The notes under the pieces: model-generated
The model's database searches: none
The model's input: only the letters and a program-made list of their open reading frames with translations
What the model was told of the DNA's origin: nothing
Assembly: GCF_017309075.1 (NCBI RefSeq)
Contig: NZ_JAEMGS010000020.1
Coordinates: 1-64,000 of the forward strand
DNA from: Motiliproteus sp. SC1-56
GTDB taxonomy: Bacteria > Pseudomonadota > Gammaproteobacteria > Pseudomonadales > Balneatricaceae
Direction: 5' to 3'
Length of the DNA stretch: 64,000 nt
Made by a program: the position numbers and the translations under genes
Shown: positions 1-9,272 of the stretch, in pieces
How the letters are laid out: the number at the start of each line of letters is the position of its first letter
How positions within the stretch are numbered: the stretch's first letter is position 1

Positions 1-93
1 CGCAACACCCGGCGCATCCGCTTCCTCCTCAACGAGCATTGTCCCGATCAGCAGGAATTTATCCGCCTGACCCAAACCCTTTCGCCGGGGTAG
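1..93 (+). CDS. C-terminal fragment of an unidentified protein
   Basis: Frame 1 is open from the left edge and ends at a TAG at 91-93, giving about 30 residues that end in QTLSPG. The piece is basic at its start (RNTRRIRF) and has no motif that I recognise. The upstream part lies outside the window, so no function is assigned. It is followed by about 160 bp without a gene before the end of the minus-strand hydrolase gene. Confidence 0.45.
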   Translation, partial: RNTRRIRFLLNEHCPDQQEFIRLTQTLSPG

Positions 94-255
94 TGGTGGC
101 GAGCGCCCCCGGCTTGCACGAATGGGGAGAAAGGGGGCGCTATGTCTGCAGGGCTGAAAATGGGCCAATCTTGGCCCAGAAAGCCGCCAAATAGGGCCAT
201 CAAGCCCGAATCACCAAAATCCGACGCCCAGCCGAAGGTTCATGAAAAATGCGGG

Positions 256-1122
256 CTAGCGCGCCAAATAGTCCGCCATGTCCGCGTTCATCTGCCGGGC
301 AACCTGGCGGGGCTTTTGGAACGGCAGGCTGTGATCACATCCCCGAATACAGTGGTAACGCCAATCGGGGCGACTGGCGGCGAGCGCCGCCTGGTAGCGG
401 TGGAGCTCCTCGACGCTGCGGCCGCCCACAAAACTGCTGACATCCTTTTGTACCGCAAGCAGCTGAGCCCGATCGAGTCGCCGACAGGCCTCGGATACTG
501 CGTCTAACGCGTAGGAAAACCCCAGGGAACGGCGCGCCAACCGGTCGATGGTGGTGGCCTCGGCCCGTGGGGAGAGGATCCGGTTGGGCGAGATGGTATC
601 GAGGAAAAACTGAACCCCGTCGCGAGCGCCACCGGGTTCGCGCATGCGCTGGGCGGCCTCGCTGTAACGATCCCGCAAAGCGATGACCGCCGCCATATCG
701 GCCCGGTCCAGCAACGCCGATTCCACTAGAAACTGCTTGTGCACCCGGTGGGGGTACCGGGCCTTCAGCAGCAGCGCCAACAGCCCGCCAAGGGAGTAGC
801 CGGCCAGGTCGAATGCCCACCAGCCGTGATGATCCAGCAGCGCGACCAGGTCGTCCACATACTCCTCCACCCGGCAGGGACGCTCGACGCCGTCGGGGTA
901 GCAGGTCTCCCCCATCCCCCGCAGATCCGGCACCAACACTTCGCTCCAGTGCGAAAGGTAAGGCACCAGGTGGCCCCAGGTGTCATCGCCGGCGACCCCG
1001 GCGCCATGAACCAGCAGCAACCGCCGGGGGGCCGGGTGATAAGGGTTGCAATAACGGCGATAGCGGATCCGCTGCCAGTCCGTTTCCAACCAGAGAACGT
1101 CGTCTTGCCAGTGGGTTTTCAT
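256..1122 (-). CDS. alpha/beta hydrolase
   Basis: This 288-residue protein has the layout of an alpha/beta hydrolase. There is an oxyanion-hole region LLLVHGAGV near residue 37, a PDLRGMGET strand-turn near 85, and the nucleophile elbow GYSLGG near 128 with the Ser nucleophile. A C-terminal CDHSLPF supplies the likely catalytic His. No signal peptide is seen, so it is probably cytoplasmic. It is divergent from pabB across about 100 bp. The substrate cannot be told from the sequence; esterase or lipase-like activity is typical of the fold. Confidence 0.85.
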   Translation of the reverse strand: MKTHWQDDVLWLETDWQRIRYRRYCNPYHPAPRRLLLVHGAGVAGDDTWGHLVPYLSHWSEVLVPDLRGMGETCYPDGVERPCRVEEYVDDLVALLDHHGWWAFDLAGYSLGGLLALLLKARYPHRVHKQFLVESALLDRADMAAVIALRDRYSEAAQRMREPGGARDGVQFFLDTISPNRILSPRAEATTIDRLARRSLGFSYALDAVSEACRRLDRAQLLAVQKDVSSFVGGRSVEELHRYQAALAASRPDWRYHCIRGCDHSLPFQKPRQVARQMNADMADYLAR

Positions 1123-1224
1123 CTCGGATCCGATGCCAAAAGCGGCATTTTAGGCTGTGCCAGCGAACAGGCCAAGCCGGCCTAGCTACTGGTCCTCCTT
1201 ATGCCATCCGAGTAGAATGCGTCT

Positions 1225-2625
1225 TTGCCCGTCAACCGCCGTAACCTTCCCGCCGTGCCAAGCCTGCCCCTTCCGTACCGTTCCGACAGCTGCACCTGGT
1301 TTCAAGCCTTGCGTGCCCTGCCCTGCCCCGTTTTTCTGGACAGCGGCCCCGCGGGCCCCAACCGCGGACGTTTCGACATCCTCTGCGCCGCTCCCCGCTG
1401 CCGGGTGCTGAGTATCAACGGAAACACCTGGCGCCAGAACCCGGATGGCAGCCGAGAGCTGCTGCAAGGCACACCCTTCCAAGCGCTTCAAGGCGTGCTG
1501 GAGGCCGAGGGGTTCACGCCCCCGCTAGCGGAAGATAACGCCAGCACGGTTCCCTTCAATGGCGGGGCACTGGGCTATTTCGGCTACGATCTGGGGCGGC
1601 GCCCGATGGCACTGCCGGCAACGGCCAAGGCCGACATCGGACTGCCCGATATGAACCTGGGCATCTACCCCTGGGCGGTGGTCGTCGACCACCACCGGCG
1701 ACACTGCGAGCTGGTGGGACAGGTTGACGAAAAGGCGCTCGAGGCTGTTGCCGAACAGCTGCTGGCAGCCTCGTCACTCCCCGGTGCAGGGTTTCGATTG
1801 TCGACAAAGTTTACCTCCAACCTGGACCGGGAGGCGTACCAGGAGCGGTTCCAGCGGGTAAAGGACTACATCCTGGCCGGCGACTGCTACCAGGTAAACC
1901 TGGCCCAGCGTTTCTCCGCCACCTATGAGGGCGACACCTGGACGGCCTATCAACGCCTGCGGACCGCCGCACCCACCCCCTTTTCCGCCTATCTTGAACT
2001 GCCCGAGGGGGCCGTGCTCAGCCTGTCTCCGGAACGGTTTCTTCAAAGTGACGGACAGCGGGTCGAATCCAAACCGATCAAGGGCACCCGTCCCCGGGGA
2101 GCCAGTCCCCATGACGATGCCCGGCTGCGGGATGCGCTGCTTAGCAGCGTCAAGGATCGGGCTGAAAACCTGATGATCGTCGATCTCCTGCGCAACGACC
2201 TGGGCAAAACCTGCCGCACCGGGTCGGTTCGCGTGCCAAGCCTGTTTGCGGTGGAGAGCTACGCCAACGTGCACCACCTGGTGTCTACCGTTGAAGGCCA
2301 GCTCCAACGCGCGCGGGACGCGCTCCCCCTGCTGGAGGGCGCCTTTCCCGGCGGTTCCATTACCGGCGCTCCGAAACGCCGCGCCATGGAGATCATCGAG
2401 GAACTGGAGCCTCACCGGCGCAACGTCTACTGCGGATCGATCGGATACCTGGGATTCAGCGGCCGCATGGATACCAGCATCTGCATCCGCACCCTGGTGG
2501 CCGAGGGCAACCGCCTCCACTGCTGGGCCGGGGGCGGTCTGGTGGCGGATTCCGACTGCGAGACGGAATACCAGGAAACCCTCACCAAGGTGGGCAACCT
2601 GTTGCACTGCCTGGAACAGGCCTGA
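1225..2625 (+). CDS. pabB: aminodeoxychorismate synthase component I
   Basis: PabB aminates chorismate to 4-amino-4-deoxychorismate for folate synthesis, using ammonia supplied by the PabA glutaminase. The 466-residue protein has an N-terminal anthranilate-synthase-I domain and a chorismate-binding domain. Motifs are PIKGTRPRG, whose Lys marks PabB rather than TrpE (PIAGT), then MIVDLLRNDLG and GSITGAPKRRAMEIIEELEP. The N-terminal PLPYRSD matches typical PabB starts. The start is a TTG at 1225 with no clear ribosome binding site. A GTG at 1255 is the alternative, and in-frame stops prevent extension further upstream. No pabA or pabC is adjacent. Confidence 0.93.
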   Translation: MPVNRRNLPAVPSLPLPYRSDSCTWFQALRALPCPVFLDSGPAGPNRGRFDILCAAPRCRVLSINGNTWRQNPDGSRELLQGTPFQALQGVLEAEGFTPPLAEDNASTVPFNGGALGYFGYDLGRRPMALPATAKADIGLPDMNLGIYPWAVVVDHHRRHCELVGQVDEKALEAVAEQLLAASSLPGAGFRLSTKFTSNLDREAYQERFQRVKDYILAGDCYQVNLAQRFSATYEGDTWTAYQRLRTAAPTPFSAYLELPEGAVLSLSPERFLQSDGQRVESKPIKGTRPRGASPHDDARLRDALLSSVKDRAENLMIVDLLRNDLGKTCRTGSVRVPSLFAVESYANVHHLVSTVEGQLQRARDALPLLEGAFPGGSITGAPKRRAMEIIEELEPHRRNVYCGSIGYLGFSGRMDTSICIRTLVAEGNRLHCWAGGGLVADSDCETEYQETLTKVGNLLHCLEQA

Positions 2626-2735
2626 ACCACGTTTGGTGAGGGTCGTGACGACAGACCACCCGGCTCAGGCCTGCTTGGCGCAGCAGGAAGGGGCGCCCGG
2701 CACCGCTCCGCTCAAGACGCCGCCTAGAATTCCGC

Positions 2736-3365
2736 TCAGACCACGCGGTGAATGTCGGGGAGATCCTCGGGGCCGCTGACGCCCACAGCCAGATCCTTCA
2801 GAATGCCGTCCTCGATGCTGTAAACCCAGCCATGCACCGACAGCGGTTGCCCCGCCTTCCAGGCATTCTGCACGATGGTGGTGTGACAAACATTCGCCAC
2901 CTGCTCCACCACGTTCAGCTCGCACATCCGGTCCACTTTCGCATCGTGATCCGGGCAACTGGCCAGGGTTTCCTGATGGAATCGGTAGACATCTTTGATA
3001 TGGCGCAGCCAGTTGTCGATCAGGCCGTGCTCGCTGGGCTCCAACGCTGCACGCACACCGCCGCAGCCGTAATGCCCGCAGACGATAATGTGCTTCACCT
3101 TGAGCACCTCCACCGCGTACTGAATCACCGAGAGGCAGTTAAGGTCGGTATGCACCACCACGTTGGCGATATTGCGGTGTACGAACACCTCGCCGGGGGC
3201 GAGTTCGAGCAACTGGTTGGCGGGCACCCGGCTGTCGGAGCAGCCGATCCAGAGAATTTCCGGGCTCTGCTGGGCCGACAGACGCCGGAAAAAATCCGGG
3301 TCTTCCTGTTTTATTTTCTCCGCCCACTGGCGGTTGTTTTCAAAGAGATTTTCGCTGAGACTCAT
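2736..3365 (-). CDS. can: beta-class carbonic anhydrase
   Basis: It interconverts CO2 and bicarbonate in the cytoplasm. The 209-residue protein keeps all four zinc-site residues of the Can family: Cys42 and Asp44 in GCSDSRVP, and His98 and Cys101 in CGHYGCGG. The spacing is the same as in E. coli Can. The N-terminal LFENNRQWAEKI is also typical. The gene is convergent with pabB and stands alone. Length and motifs indicate a complete, active enzyme. Confidence 0.95.
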   Translation of the reverse strand: MSLSENLFENNRQWAEKIKQEDPDFFRRLSAQQSPEILWIGCSDSRVPANQLLELAPGEVFVHRNIANVVVHTDLNCLSVIQYAVEVLKVKHIIVCGHYGCGGVRAALEPSEHGLIDNWLRHIKDVYRFHQETLASCPDHDAKVDRMCELNVVEQVANVCHTTIVQNAWKAGQPLSVHGWVYSIEDGILKDLAVGVSGPEDLPDIHRVV

Positions 3366-3423
3366 ATCCGTGCGACCAAAGTAGCATCAAAAACTGCATT
3401 TATACGGAATTAATCCGAGCGTT

Positions 3424-3921
3424 TCAATCGGCTTTTGAATCCACCGGCCAGCTGCTGTCGAGCGCTGCCAGCAACGCCTCCAGCGAGTCCACCAGAACAC
3501 CGCCGCTGGCTTCGATGAAATACTCCACCTGCAGATTCACCCGACTCCCCAGGTTGTCGCAGGCGTAACGGAAGTCCCCCCGGTAACCGAGGACCGGCTT
3601 TTCCCGGGCATAGGCAAACCCGATCTCCGCCGCCGTCCCCGAATCCACGTCCGTACCGTCAAGGACCGCCAGCACCAGGTCGGCAGCCAGGATCGCCTCG
3701 GCATTGCCACGACCGATCTCCCGGTTGATTTCCCGCAACCGGCTACGCTGCTGGTTTAAATCGGTGAGGGCGAGGGCTTCCTGCAGCGCCGGGGAGTCGC
3801 CCAGCACCCAAGGATCCAGTAACCGATAGCCCCGGCCCTCGAGCCGTGGGACCAACTCGTTACGGTGAAAGTGGCGCCCTGCTTCGGAAAAGCCCAATGG
3901 GCCGGCTAGGTAAATTTTCAT
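3424..3921 (-). CDS. nucleoside 2-deoxyribosyltransferase family protein
   Basis: This 165-residue protein begins MKIYLAGPLGF, the nucleotide-binding start of the nucleoside 2-deoxyribosyltransferase family (PF05014). It carries the family motif DGTDVDSGTAAEIGFAYA near residue 89, with the acidic catalytic region, and VNLQVEYFI near 128. Family members exchange the base of deoxynucleosides or hydrolyse (deoxy)nucleotides, and which of these applies here is unknown. It is cytoplasmic. The start is 30 bp after the NnrU-like gene ends, in the same direction, so the two may be co-transcribed. Confidence 0.82.
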   Translation of the reverse strand: MKIYLAGPLGFSEAGRHFHRNELVPRLEGRGYRLLDPWVLGDSPALQEALALTDLNQQRSRLREINREIGRGNAEAILAADLVLAVLDGTDVDSGTAAEIGFAYAREKPVLGYRGDFRYACDNLGSRVNLQVEYFIEASGGVLVDSLEALLAALDSSWPVDSKAD

Positions 3922-3951
3922 CGTCGCCTCATAACAGTTACCGCGGTGGGC

Positions 3952-4512
3952 TCAGCCTGCCAGGATCGCCACGCCGAATAAAGCGCCGTGCGCGTGCAAC
4001 ACGCCGGCAAAGGCGAACAGCCCCATCAGCACCGCGGCCCCGTCAAAGCTCCAGCGGGGCTTCCCGCGGGGAGTCTGCGTGGGGCGAGAGCGGCTCAGCG
4101 CAATATCCAGGATGGCGTAGAGCGCAAAGGCGCCAAATAACAGGGAGGTCTTGAGATCGCCGTTGGCCAGCAGGTGCGCCACCGCCCACAGGAGCACCCC
4201 GATCAACATGGGGTGGCGCAACCAGCCTCGCAGGTGTCCGGGCAGGTATGCGCTGATCAGCAGGACGAATGCGGCGGGCATCAGCATCAGGGCCACCACG
4301 CGGGCACCGGGCATTGGCGCCCATAGCTGGACGTCAGAGGGAGCAGACAGCCCAAACACCATCAGGGCGAGCCCGCCGAGGGAAAGCAGCGCAAACAACA
4401 GCAGATAAAGCCCGCGTCCTAGCCGCTCAACGAGGCGCCTTCGCAGGGGCACCACCAGGGGAACCAGGTGGACGCTGAAAAAGAGACCAAGCCCAAGAAT
4501 CAAGTAGGTCAT
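3952..4512 (-). CDS. NnrU family integral membrane protein
   Basis: This hydrophobic protein of 186 residues has about five or six membrane segments. The short hydrophilic turn GWLRHPMLIGVLLWAVAHLL and an N-terminal segment followed by RRRLVERLG are typical of the NnrU family (PF07298), first noticed near nitrite/nitric oxide reductase genes. The biochemical function is unknown. It is probably co-transcribed with the following deoxyribosyltransferase gene. No denitrification gene lies nearby, so a nitrogen role is not supported here. Confidence 0.75.
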   Translation of the reverse strand: MTYLILGLGLFFSVHLVPLVVPLRRRLVERLGRGLYLLLFALLSLGGLALMVFGLSAPSDVQLWAPMPGARVVALMLMPAAFVLLISAYLPGHLRGWLRHPMLIGVLLWAVAHLLANGDLKTSLLFGAFALYAILDIALSRSRPTQTPRGKPRWSFDGAAVLMGLFAFAGVLHAHGALFGVAILAG

Positions 4513-4890
4513 CGCAAAATCGCTCCCTGTGTATCAGATCGCCTCGATTCGCCCCAGACACCGAGGGCGGGCATCCGCTCCCTACCCCCGTCCCGTGAGG
4601 ATGTGCCATTCTCCTTTGAATGGCGCAAAATCACCCGAATTTTCTCGTCAACCGAGCATGCGAACGGCATCCTTAAAAGATAGCCGACACCCCTTGCAGC
4701 GCGGCCTTAACCCGCTCCCGGCGGCCGCTACTCGCGTTGCGGCGAGCCCCGGGAGAGACCGCGCCTCTCCCTGCCAGCGCTTACTGCAACCATCAGCCGC
4801 CGGTTAATCGCCAAAGCCGCCGGGCTGGAAATTTAACCGGTGATGCCAGTACTCTAACCCGCAGTTATCTCGACTATGGATCCCCTCATG
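4513..4890. other. intergenic region between divergent genes
   Basis: About 380 bp separate the NnrU-like gene on the minus strand from the hydrolase on the plus strand. No convincing ORF, RNA or terminator is seen. Both promoters must lie here. I could not pick a clear -35/-10 pair. Confidence 0.5.
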
Positions 4891-5664
4891 AGCGAACCCA
4901 ACTACCTAGAGACAGCTGAGGGCGCCCGCCTCGCCTATCACCTCACCCCCGGCCGCCCCCCCGGCGTCATCTTCCTGACCGGCTTCATGTCCGACATGGA
5001 GGGCGCCAAAGCGCTGCACCTGCAAGATCACCTGGCCCGTCGCGGCAACCAGTTCTTGCGTTTCGACTACCGCGGTCACGGCGCATCCTCCGAGCGTTTT
5101 GCCGACGGCACCCTGGGGGACTGGGCGAACGACGCTCTGACGGTTCTTGACCAGCTCACGCAAGGCCCCCAGGTTTTGGTCGGCTCCTCGATGGGGGGCT
5201 GGATCATGCTCCTGACCGCCCGCGTCCGCCCCGAGCGGGTGGCAGGCCTGCTGGGCATCGCCACGGCGGCAGACTTCACCCGTGACCTGCCGCAGCGCTA
5301 CTTCAACGCCGCGCAGCGCCAAGAGCTGGCGACCAGCGGCCAGGTTGACCTGGCCTCCTGCTATGACGCGCGCCCCTATACCATCACCCAGCGATTTCTC
5401 GACGAAGCCAGCCAGCACCAGCTCCTGGACGCCCCCATTCCCTTCCAGGGCCCCGTGCGCCTGATCCAGGGCATGTGCGACGAGGATGTGCCCTGGCAGA
5501 CCGCGCTGAGTCTGTCTGACCGGCTGCAAAGCCAGGATGTGGAGGTGCAGCTGGTCAAGCAAGGGGATCACCGCCTCAGCGAGCCGGGTGACCTCAAACG
5601 CCTGTGCCGCACCCTGGACGCGCTCCTCGACGAGCTGGAGGAGTCAGCTGATGCAGACCAATAA
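4891..5664 (+). CDS. alpha/beta hydrolase (YdeN/palmitoyl-thioesterase-like)
   Basis: This is a complete alpha/beta hydrolase of about 257 residues. FLTGFMSDM forms the oxyanion region, FDYRGHG follows strand 4, VGSSMGGWI is the nucleophile elbow with Ser, and a C-terminal KQGDHRLS provides the His. A late Asp in MCDEDVPW completes the triad. It resembles small acyl-thioesterase or serine hydrolase families of proteobacteria, with unknown substrate. I chose ATG 4891 (MSEPNY) with a weak GGAT upstream; ATG 4876 is possible. Its 3' end overlaps the DUF815 ATPase gene by 14 bp, so translation is probably coupled. Confidence 0.85.
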   Translation, partial: SEPNYLETAEGARLAYHLTPGRPPGVIFLTGFMSDMEGAKALHLQDHLARRGNQFLRFDYRGHGASSERFADGTLGDWANDALTVLDQLTQGPQVLVGSSMGGWIMLLTARVRPERVAGLLGIATAADFTRDLPQRYFNAAQRQELATSGQVDLASCYDARPYTITQRFLDEASQHQLLDAPIPFQGPVRLIQGMCDEDVPWQTALSLSDRLQSQDVEVQLVKQGDHRLSEPGDLKRLCRTLDALLDELEESADADQ

Positions 5665-6424
5665 TCCGCCCGACTGGGAGCGTACCGAGGCCGCGATCTG
5701 GCGCGGTCGCCTCGCTTACCTTCGCCCGGTCCGGGAGCTCGATCCGATCCGCCTCGCACAACTGATCGGGATCGAACGGCAAAAGGCCGCCCTGTGCCGC
5801 AATACAGAGCGTTTCCTAGCCGGCCTGCCAGCCAACAATGCGTTGCTGTGGGGGGCAAGGGGAACCGGAAAATCCTCGCTGATCAAGGCGCTGCTCAACC
5901 ATTACGCCCCCCGGGGGCTGCGCCTGATTCAGATCGACCGCCAGGATCTCGAGTGCCTGCTGGACATCGTCGACGAGGTCAGGGACCTGCCGCAGCGCTT
6001 TGTGATTTTCATCGACGACCTCTCCTTCGAAGGGGGCGAGAGCGGCTACAAAGCACTTAAGAGCGCCCTTGAAGGCTCCATTGAAGCTCCGCCGTGCAAC
6101 GTGTTGTTTTACGCCACCTCTAACCGGCGTCACCTGCTGGCGGAGCGTGCCGAGGACAACGTGGGCACCCAGGTAGGGCGCGGGGAGCTGCACTACACCG
6201 ACGCCGTTGAAGAGAAGATCTCCCTCTCGGACCGGTTTGGGCTCTGGCTCTCCTTTTACGCCATCGACCAACCCGGCTACCTGGAGATCGTCGACAGCTA
6301 CTTCCCCGCCCACCCGAACCGGGACGAGCTGCACCGCGAGGCCCTGCGCTTTGCGATGACCAAGGGCTCCCGAAGCGGACGCACCGCCAAGCAGTTTTTC
6401 AACGCTCACACCGGGGCAGGATAA
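5651..6424 (+). CDS. DUF815 family P-loop ATPase
   Basis: This 257-residue AAA-type ATPase belongs to the DUF815 family (PF05673). The Walker A motif is WGARGTGKSSLI near residue 69, Walker B is FVIFIDDLSFE near 118, and the sensor-like ATSNRRHLL follows. The C-terminal FAMTKGSRSGRTAKQF is characteristic of the family. The long open frame extends to 5537, but ATG 5651 (MQTNNP) is chosen because it gives the usual family length and overlaps the hydrolase stop by 14 bp. The cellular role is unknown. It is cytoplasmic and probably in one operon with the hydrolase and the DUF3080 gene. Confidence 0.85.
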   Translation: MQTNNPPDWERTEAAIWRGRLAYLRPVRELDPIRLAQLIGIERQKAALCRNTERFLAGLPANNALLWGARGTGKSSLIKALLNHYAPRGLRLIQIDRQDLECLLDIVDEVRDLPQRFVIFIDDLSFEGGESGYKALKSALEGSIEAPPCNVLFYATSNRRHLLAERAEDNVGTQVGRGELHYTDAVEEKISLSDRFGLWLSFYAIDQPGYLEIVDSYFPAHPNRDELHREALRFAMTKGSRSGRTAKQFFNAHTGAG

Positions 6425-6448
6425 AACCGCGCCACCTATAATCAGCCC

Positions 6449-7522
6449 ATGAGCAGATTGTTGGTGGCAGCGGCCCTGGTCTGGCTGGGCGGCTGCACCG
6501 CGGACTCCCCCGAGGCCGTGTTGGACGACTATCTGAGCCGGGTCGAAAACACCCTGGATGTGGAACTCCCCCGAGGGGATCGTCTGGAAAACGCCCTCCC
6601 CCTGCCCGGAAAGCGCCACCGTCGGCTGCCGATCACCGATTTGCGCACCGGCGTCTTGGAAACCCTCGACTTCAGGCTCTGCCACCTTTTACCCCTCATC
6701 GCTGAACGCAACAGCTCTCTGGGCCGGGTCATGAAGCCCTCCACCCGGCTACGCTACGAACTGCGCTTTTTTGACGGGCTCTCTGGCTGCTACCTGCAGG
6801 ACCAGGCCCACCCCCTGAAAGACGAAGCGTTCAGCGCCCTCCTGGCACGCATCTACCAGACCAAGGCAGACAACCTGGCCCACGAGGTCTGGAACGGCAT
6901 TTTTACGAGTGAATCCCTGGAAAAAAACCTCTCCCTTTCCTCCCCCCCGCTACCGCTGGAGGGCGACACAGGCCACGGCGACAGCGTGCGCGCCCTCCAG
7001 GCCCTCGGGGCGATACAGACCCAGGTGCGCGCTTTTGAGCCCGGCCAACCGTTTTTCCTGCCCCCGGGCCTGGACACCCTCGAGACCCGCTACGAAACCC
7101 TCTATCACAGCGAATACGGCAGCAAACTGTTCAAGTCACTGGCCCTGCTCACCCATTACCTCGATCACACGGCGGCCACCATCGAGGCCGCCCTGGAACG
7201 CCGACCGATCTGCTTCGGCGGCCCCACCGAGCGGGGACGGATACTGAAAAATGTCTTTAGCCGCTATTACGCCGGGCGGGTTCAGACCTACCTGTCCCGG
7301 GTCCACCGCCAGGGTGGCCCCTGGATTGAACAGCTGCGCGCCATGACCCACGACACCGGACTAGTATTATCCGCCCCGCTGCAGCACTACCTGCGTCAAA
7401 TGGTGGGTAAAAACAACGAAGAGGGGCTTTGGGGCGGCTTTCAGAAAGCGCTGCGGCACCATACGCAGGCGTGGCAGAGCGTGCTGAAACAGTGCAACCT
7501 GATGCCGCAGGCACCGACCTAG
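6449..7522 (+). CDS. DUF3080 family lipoprotein
   Basis: This 357-residue predicted lipoprotein has a short hydrophobic signal followed by the lipobox LGGC, with the lipidated Cys near residue 15. The mature protein starts with the DUF3080-type sequence DSPEAVLDDYLSRVENTLD. The rest is soluble and should sit in the periplasm, anchored to a membrane. The function of DUF3080 is unknown. It begins 24 bp after the DUF815 gene, so the three genes from 4891 to 7522 look like one transcription unit. Confidence 0.85.
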   Translation: MSRLLVAAALVWLGGCTADSPEAVLDDYLSRVENTLDVELPRGDRLENALPLPGKRHRRLPITDLRTGVLETLDFRLCHLLPLIAERNSSLGRVMKPSTRLRYELRFFDGLSGCYLQDQAHPLKDEAFSALLARIYQTKADNLAHEVWNGIFTSESLEKNLSLSSPPLPLEGDTGHGDSVRALQALGAIQTQVRAFEPGQPFFLPPGLDTLETRYETLYHSEYGSKLFKSLALLTHYLDHTAATIEAALERRPICFGGPTERGRILKNVFSRYYAGRVQTYLSRVHRQGGPWIEQLRAMTHDTGLVLSAPLQHYLRQMVGKNNEEGLWGGFQKALRHHTQAWQSVLKQCNLMPQAPT

Positions 7523-7607
7523 ATCAGAAAAATATGAATTTACCCTCAAAAAGGGGGGGAGCCCATTGATACAATGGGAAGATCAACCTCAGTAAAAAGG
7601 CAGTACG

Positions 7608-8603
7608 ATGGGATTACTGATCGACGGTCAATGGCATGACCAGTGGTACGACACCAAAAAATCCGGGGGAGACTTCAAACGCGAGCCGTCACGTTTCCAC
7701 AACTGGGTGACGGCCGACGGCGCCCCCGGACCCAGCGGTGAAGGGGGATTTAAAGCCGAGCCCGGGCGCTACCGGCTCTACGTCTCCCTGGCCTGCCCCT
7801 GGGCGCACCGCACTCTGATCATGCGAGAGCTCAAGGGACTACAGAAGCTCATCCCGGTTTCCACGGTACACCCGTACATGATGGAAAACGGCTGGGAGTA
7901 CCGCTCCGACCCGGAATACGACAACCCCCGCTTTCCCCCGCTCGAGCCGCTCTACGGCTGCCGCTACCATCACCAGCTCTACACCCGCGCCCAACCGGAT
8001 TACAGCGGCCGCGTCACGGTTCCGGTACTCTGGGATACCCAACGCCAAACCATCGTCAGCAACGAGTCCGCCGAGCTGGTGCGCATGTTCAACAGCGCCT
8101 TCGACGCTCTGACCGGCAACCGGGATGACTACTATCCCCAACCGTTGCGGCCGCTGATCGACCGCATCAACCGTTTCGTCTATGAACATGTAAACAACGG
8201 CGTCTACCGGTGCGGTTTCGCCACCAGTCAACAGGCCTACCGCAAGGCCTACCGGCGCCTGTTTCGCGCCCTGGACTGGCTAGAAACCCACCTGAGCCGA
8301 AACCGCTACCTGGCCGGGCGGCAGATCACCGAAGCCGACTGGCGGCTGTTTACCACCCTGGTGCGTTTTGATCCGGTCTATGTCGGCCACTTCAAGGCCA
8401 ACCGCTGCCGCATCGCCGATTACCCGGCCTTGTCGGGTTACCTGCGTGAGCTCTACCAGTATCCCGGTATCGCGGGCACGGTGGATATCAAGCAGATCAA
8501 GGCCCATTACTATTACAGTCACCGCACCATCAATCCGCCGGGCATTATTCCCTTGGGGCCTCAGCTTGACCTGGAGGCACCGCCCAAGCGCGATCACCTT
8601 TGA
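7608..8603 (+). CDS. yqjG: glutathionyl-hydroquinone reductase
   Basis: This xi-class glutathione transferase reduces glutathionyl-hydroquinones with glutathione. The 331-residue protein has the thioredoxin-like N-domain with the catalytic motif ACPWAHR (Cys63). A helical C-terminal domain contains RYLAGRQITEADWRLFTTLVRFD, typical of the YqjG/PcpF group. It is cytoplasmic, of family length, and begins with ATG after GGCAGTACG. Its own promoter probably lies in the 85 bp after the DUF3080 gene, where a TACAAT at about 7568 could serve as -10. Confidence 0.93.
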   Translation: MGLLIDGQWHDQWYDTKKSGGDFKREPSRFHNWVTADGAPGPSGEGGFKAEPGRYRLYVSLACPWAHRTLIMRELKGLQKLIPVSTVHPYMMENGWEYRSDPEYDNPRFPPLEPLYGCRYHHQLYTRAQPDYSGRVTVPVLWDTQRQTIVSNESAELVRMFNSAFDALTGNRDDYYPQPLRPLIDRINRFVYEHVNNGVYRCGFATSQQAYRKAYRRLFRALDWLETHLSRNRYLAGRQITEADWRLFTTLVRFDPVYVGHFKANRCRIADYPALSGYLRELYQYPGIAGTVDIKQIKAHYYYSHRTINPPGIIPLGPQLDLEAPPKRDHL

Positions 8604-8684
8604 GCCGCAACAGCCGCAAGTTTGGTTCGGGAAAGAAAGGTACGAGAGCGCTCAACGTACGCCAGGGTGCTCCGCGTGGACAGG

Positions 8685-9266
8685 TCAGGTCTGGGCGGAG
8701 TCTATCCAACGGTGGGTGACCGGTGACCGGTACCTAGCCATCCGCGCCAGCAGCACTTCAGGGTCACTCTCGATCAGGATCATCTCCCGGGTCTGACGGC
8801 GCATGAGCCCCTGGGCGACGCTATGGTCGAGAAACTCGATGAGGGCGTCGTAATAGCCCCCTACGCTGATAAAGCCGCAGGGTTTAGCATGGACCCCGAG
8901 CTGGGCCCAGGAAATCATTTCAAAGATCTCTTCCAGGGTGCCAATGCCCCCAGGCAGGGCGATAAAGCCGTCTGCCCGCGCCATCATCCCCTGCTTGCGC
9001 GCATGCATGGTGTCGACCTGATGTAACTCGGTTAACCCCGGGTGCGCCTGCTCCCAGGCCACCAGCGCATGGGGAATCACGCCGATTACGTCCCCATTTT
9101 GCGCCAACACCCGGTCGGCGAGGCGTCCCATGAGGCCGTTACGGGCGCCACCGTAAACCAGCGTCAGTCCGGCGGCAACAAGCGCATCGCCAAGCCGCTC
9201 GGTGATCACTGCAAACGCCGGGTCCGCACCGTCACTGGAGCCACAATAGACACAGACCGCGTCCAT
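8685..9266 (-). CDS. LOG family protein (TIGR00730 type)
   Basis: This 193-residue Rossmann-fold protein carries the two LOG signatures. One is YGGARNGLMG near residue 38 (a variant of GGGxxGxMG) and the other is ALPGGIGTLEEIFE near 103 (PGGxGTxxE). Family members hydrolyse nucleoside 5'-monophosphates to base and ribose 5-phosphate, and some make active cytokinins. It starts VYCGSSDG as usual. Only 6 bp separate it from the upstream proQ gene, so they share a transcript. Confidence 0.9.
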   Translation of the reverse strand: MDAVCVYCGSSDGADPAFAVITERLGDALVAAGLTLVYGGARNGLMGRLADRVLAQNGDVIGVIPHALVAWEQAHPGLTELHQVDTMHARKQGMMARADGFIALPGGIGTLEEIFEMISWAQLGVHAKPCGFISVGGYYDALIEFLDHSVAQGLMRRQTREMILIESDPEVLLARMARYRSPVTHRWIDSAQT

Positions 9267-9272
9267 AGCGGG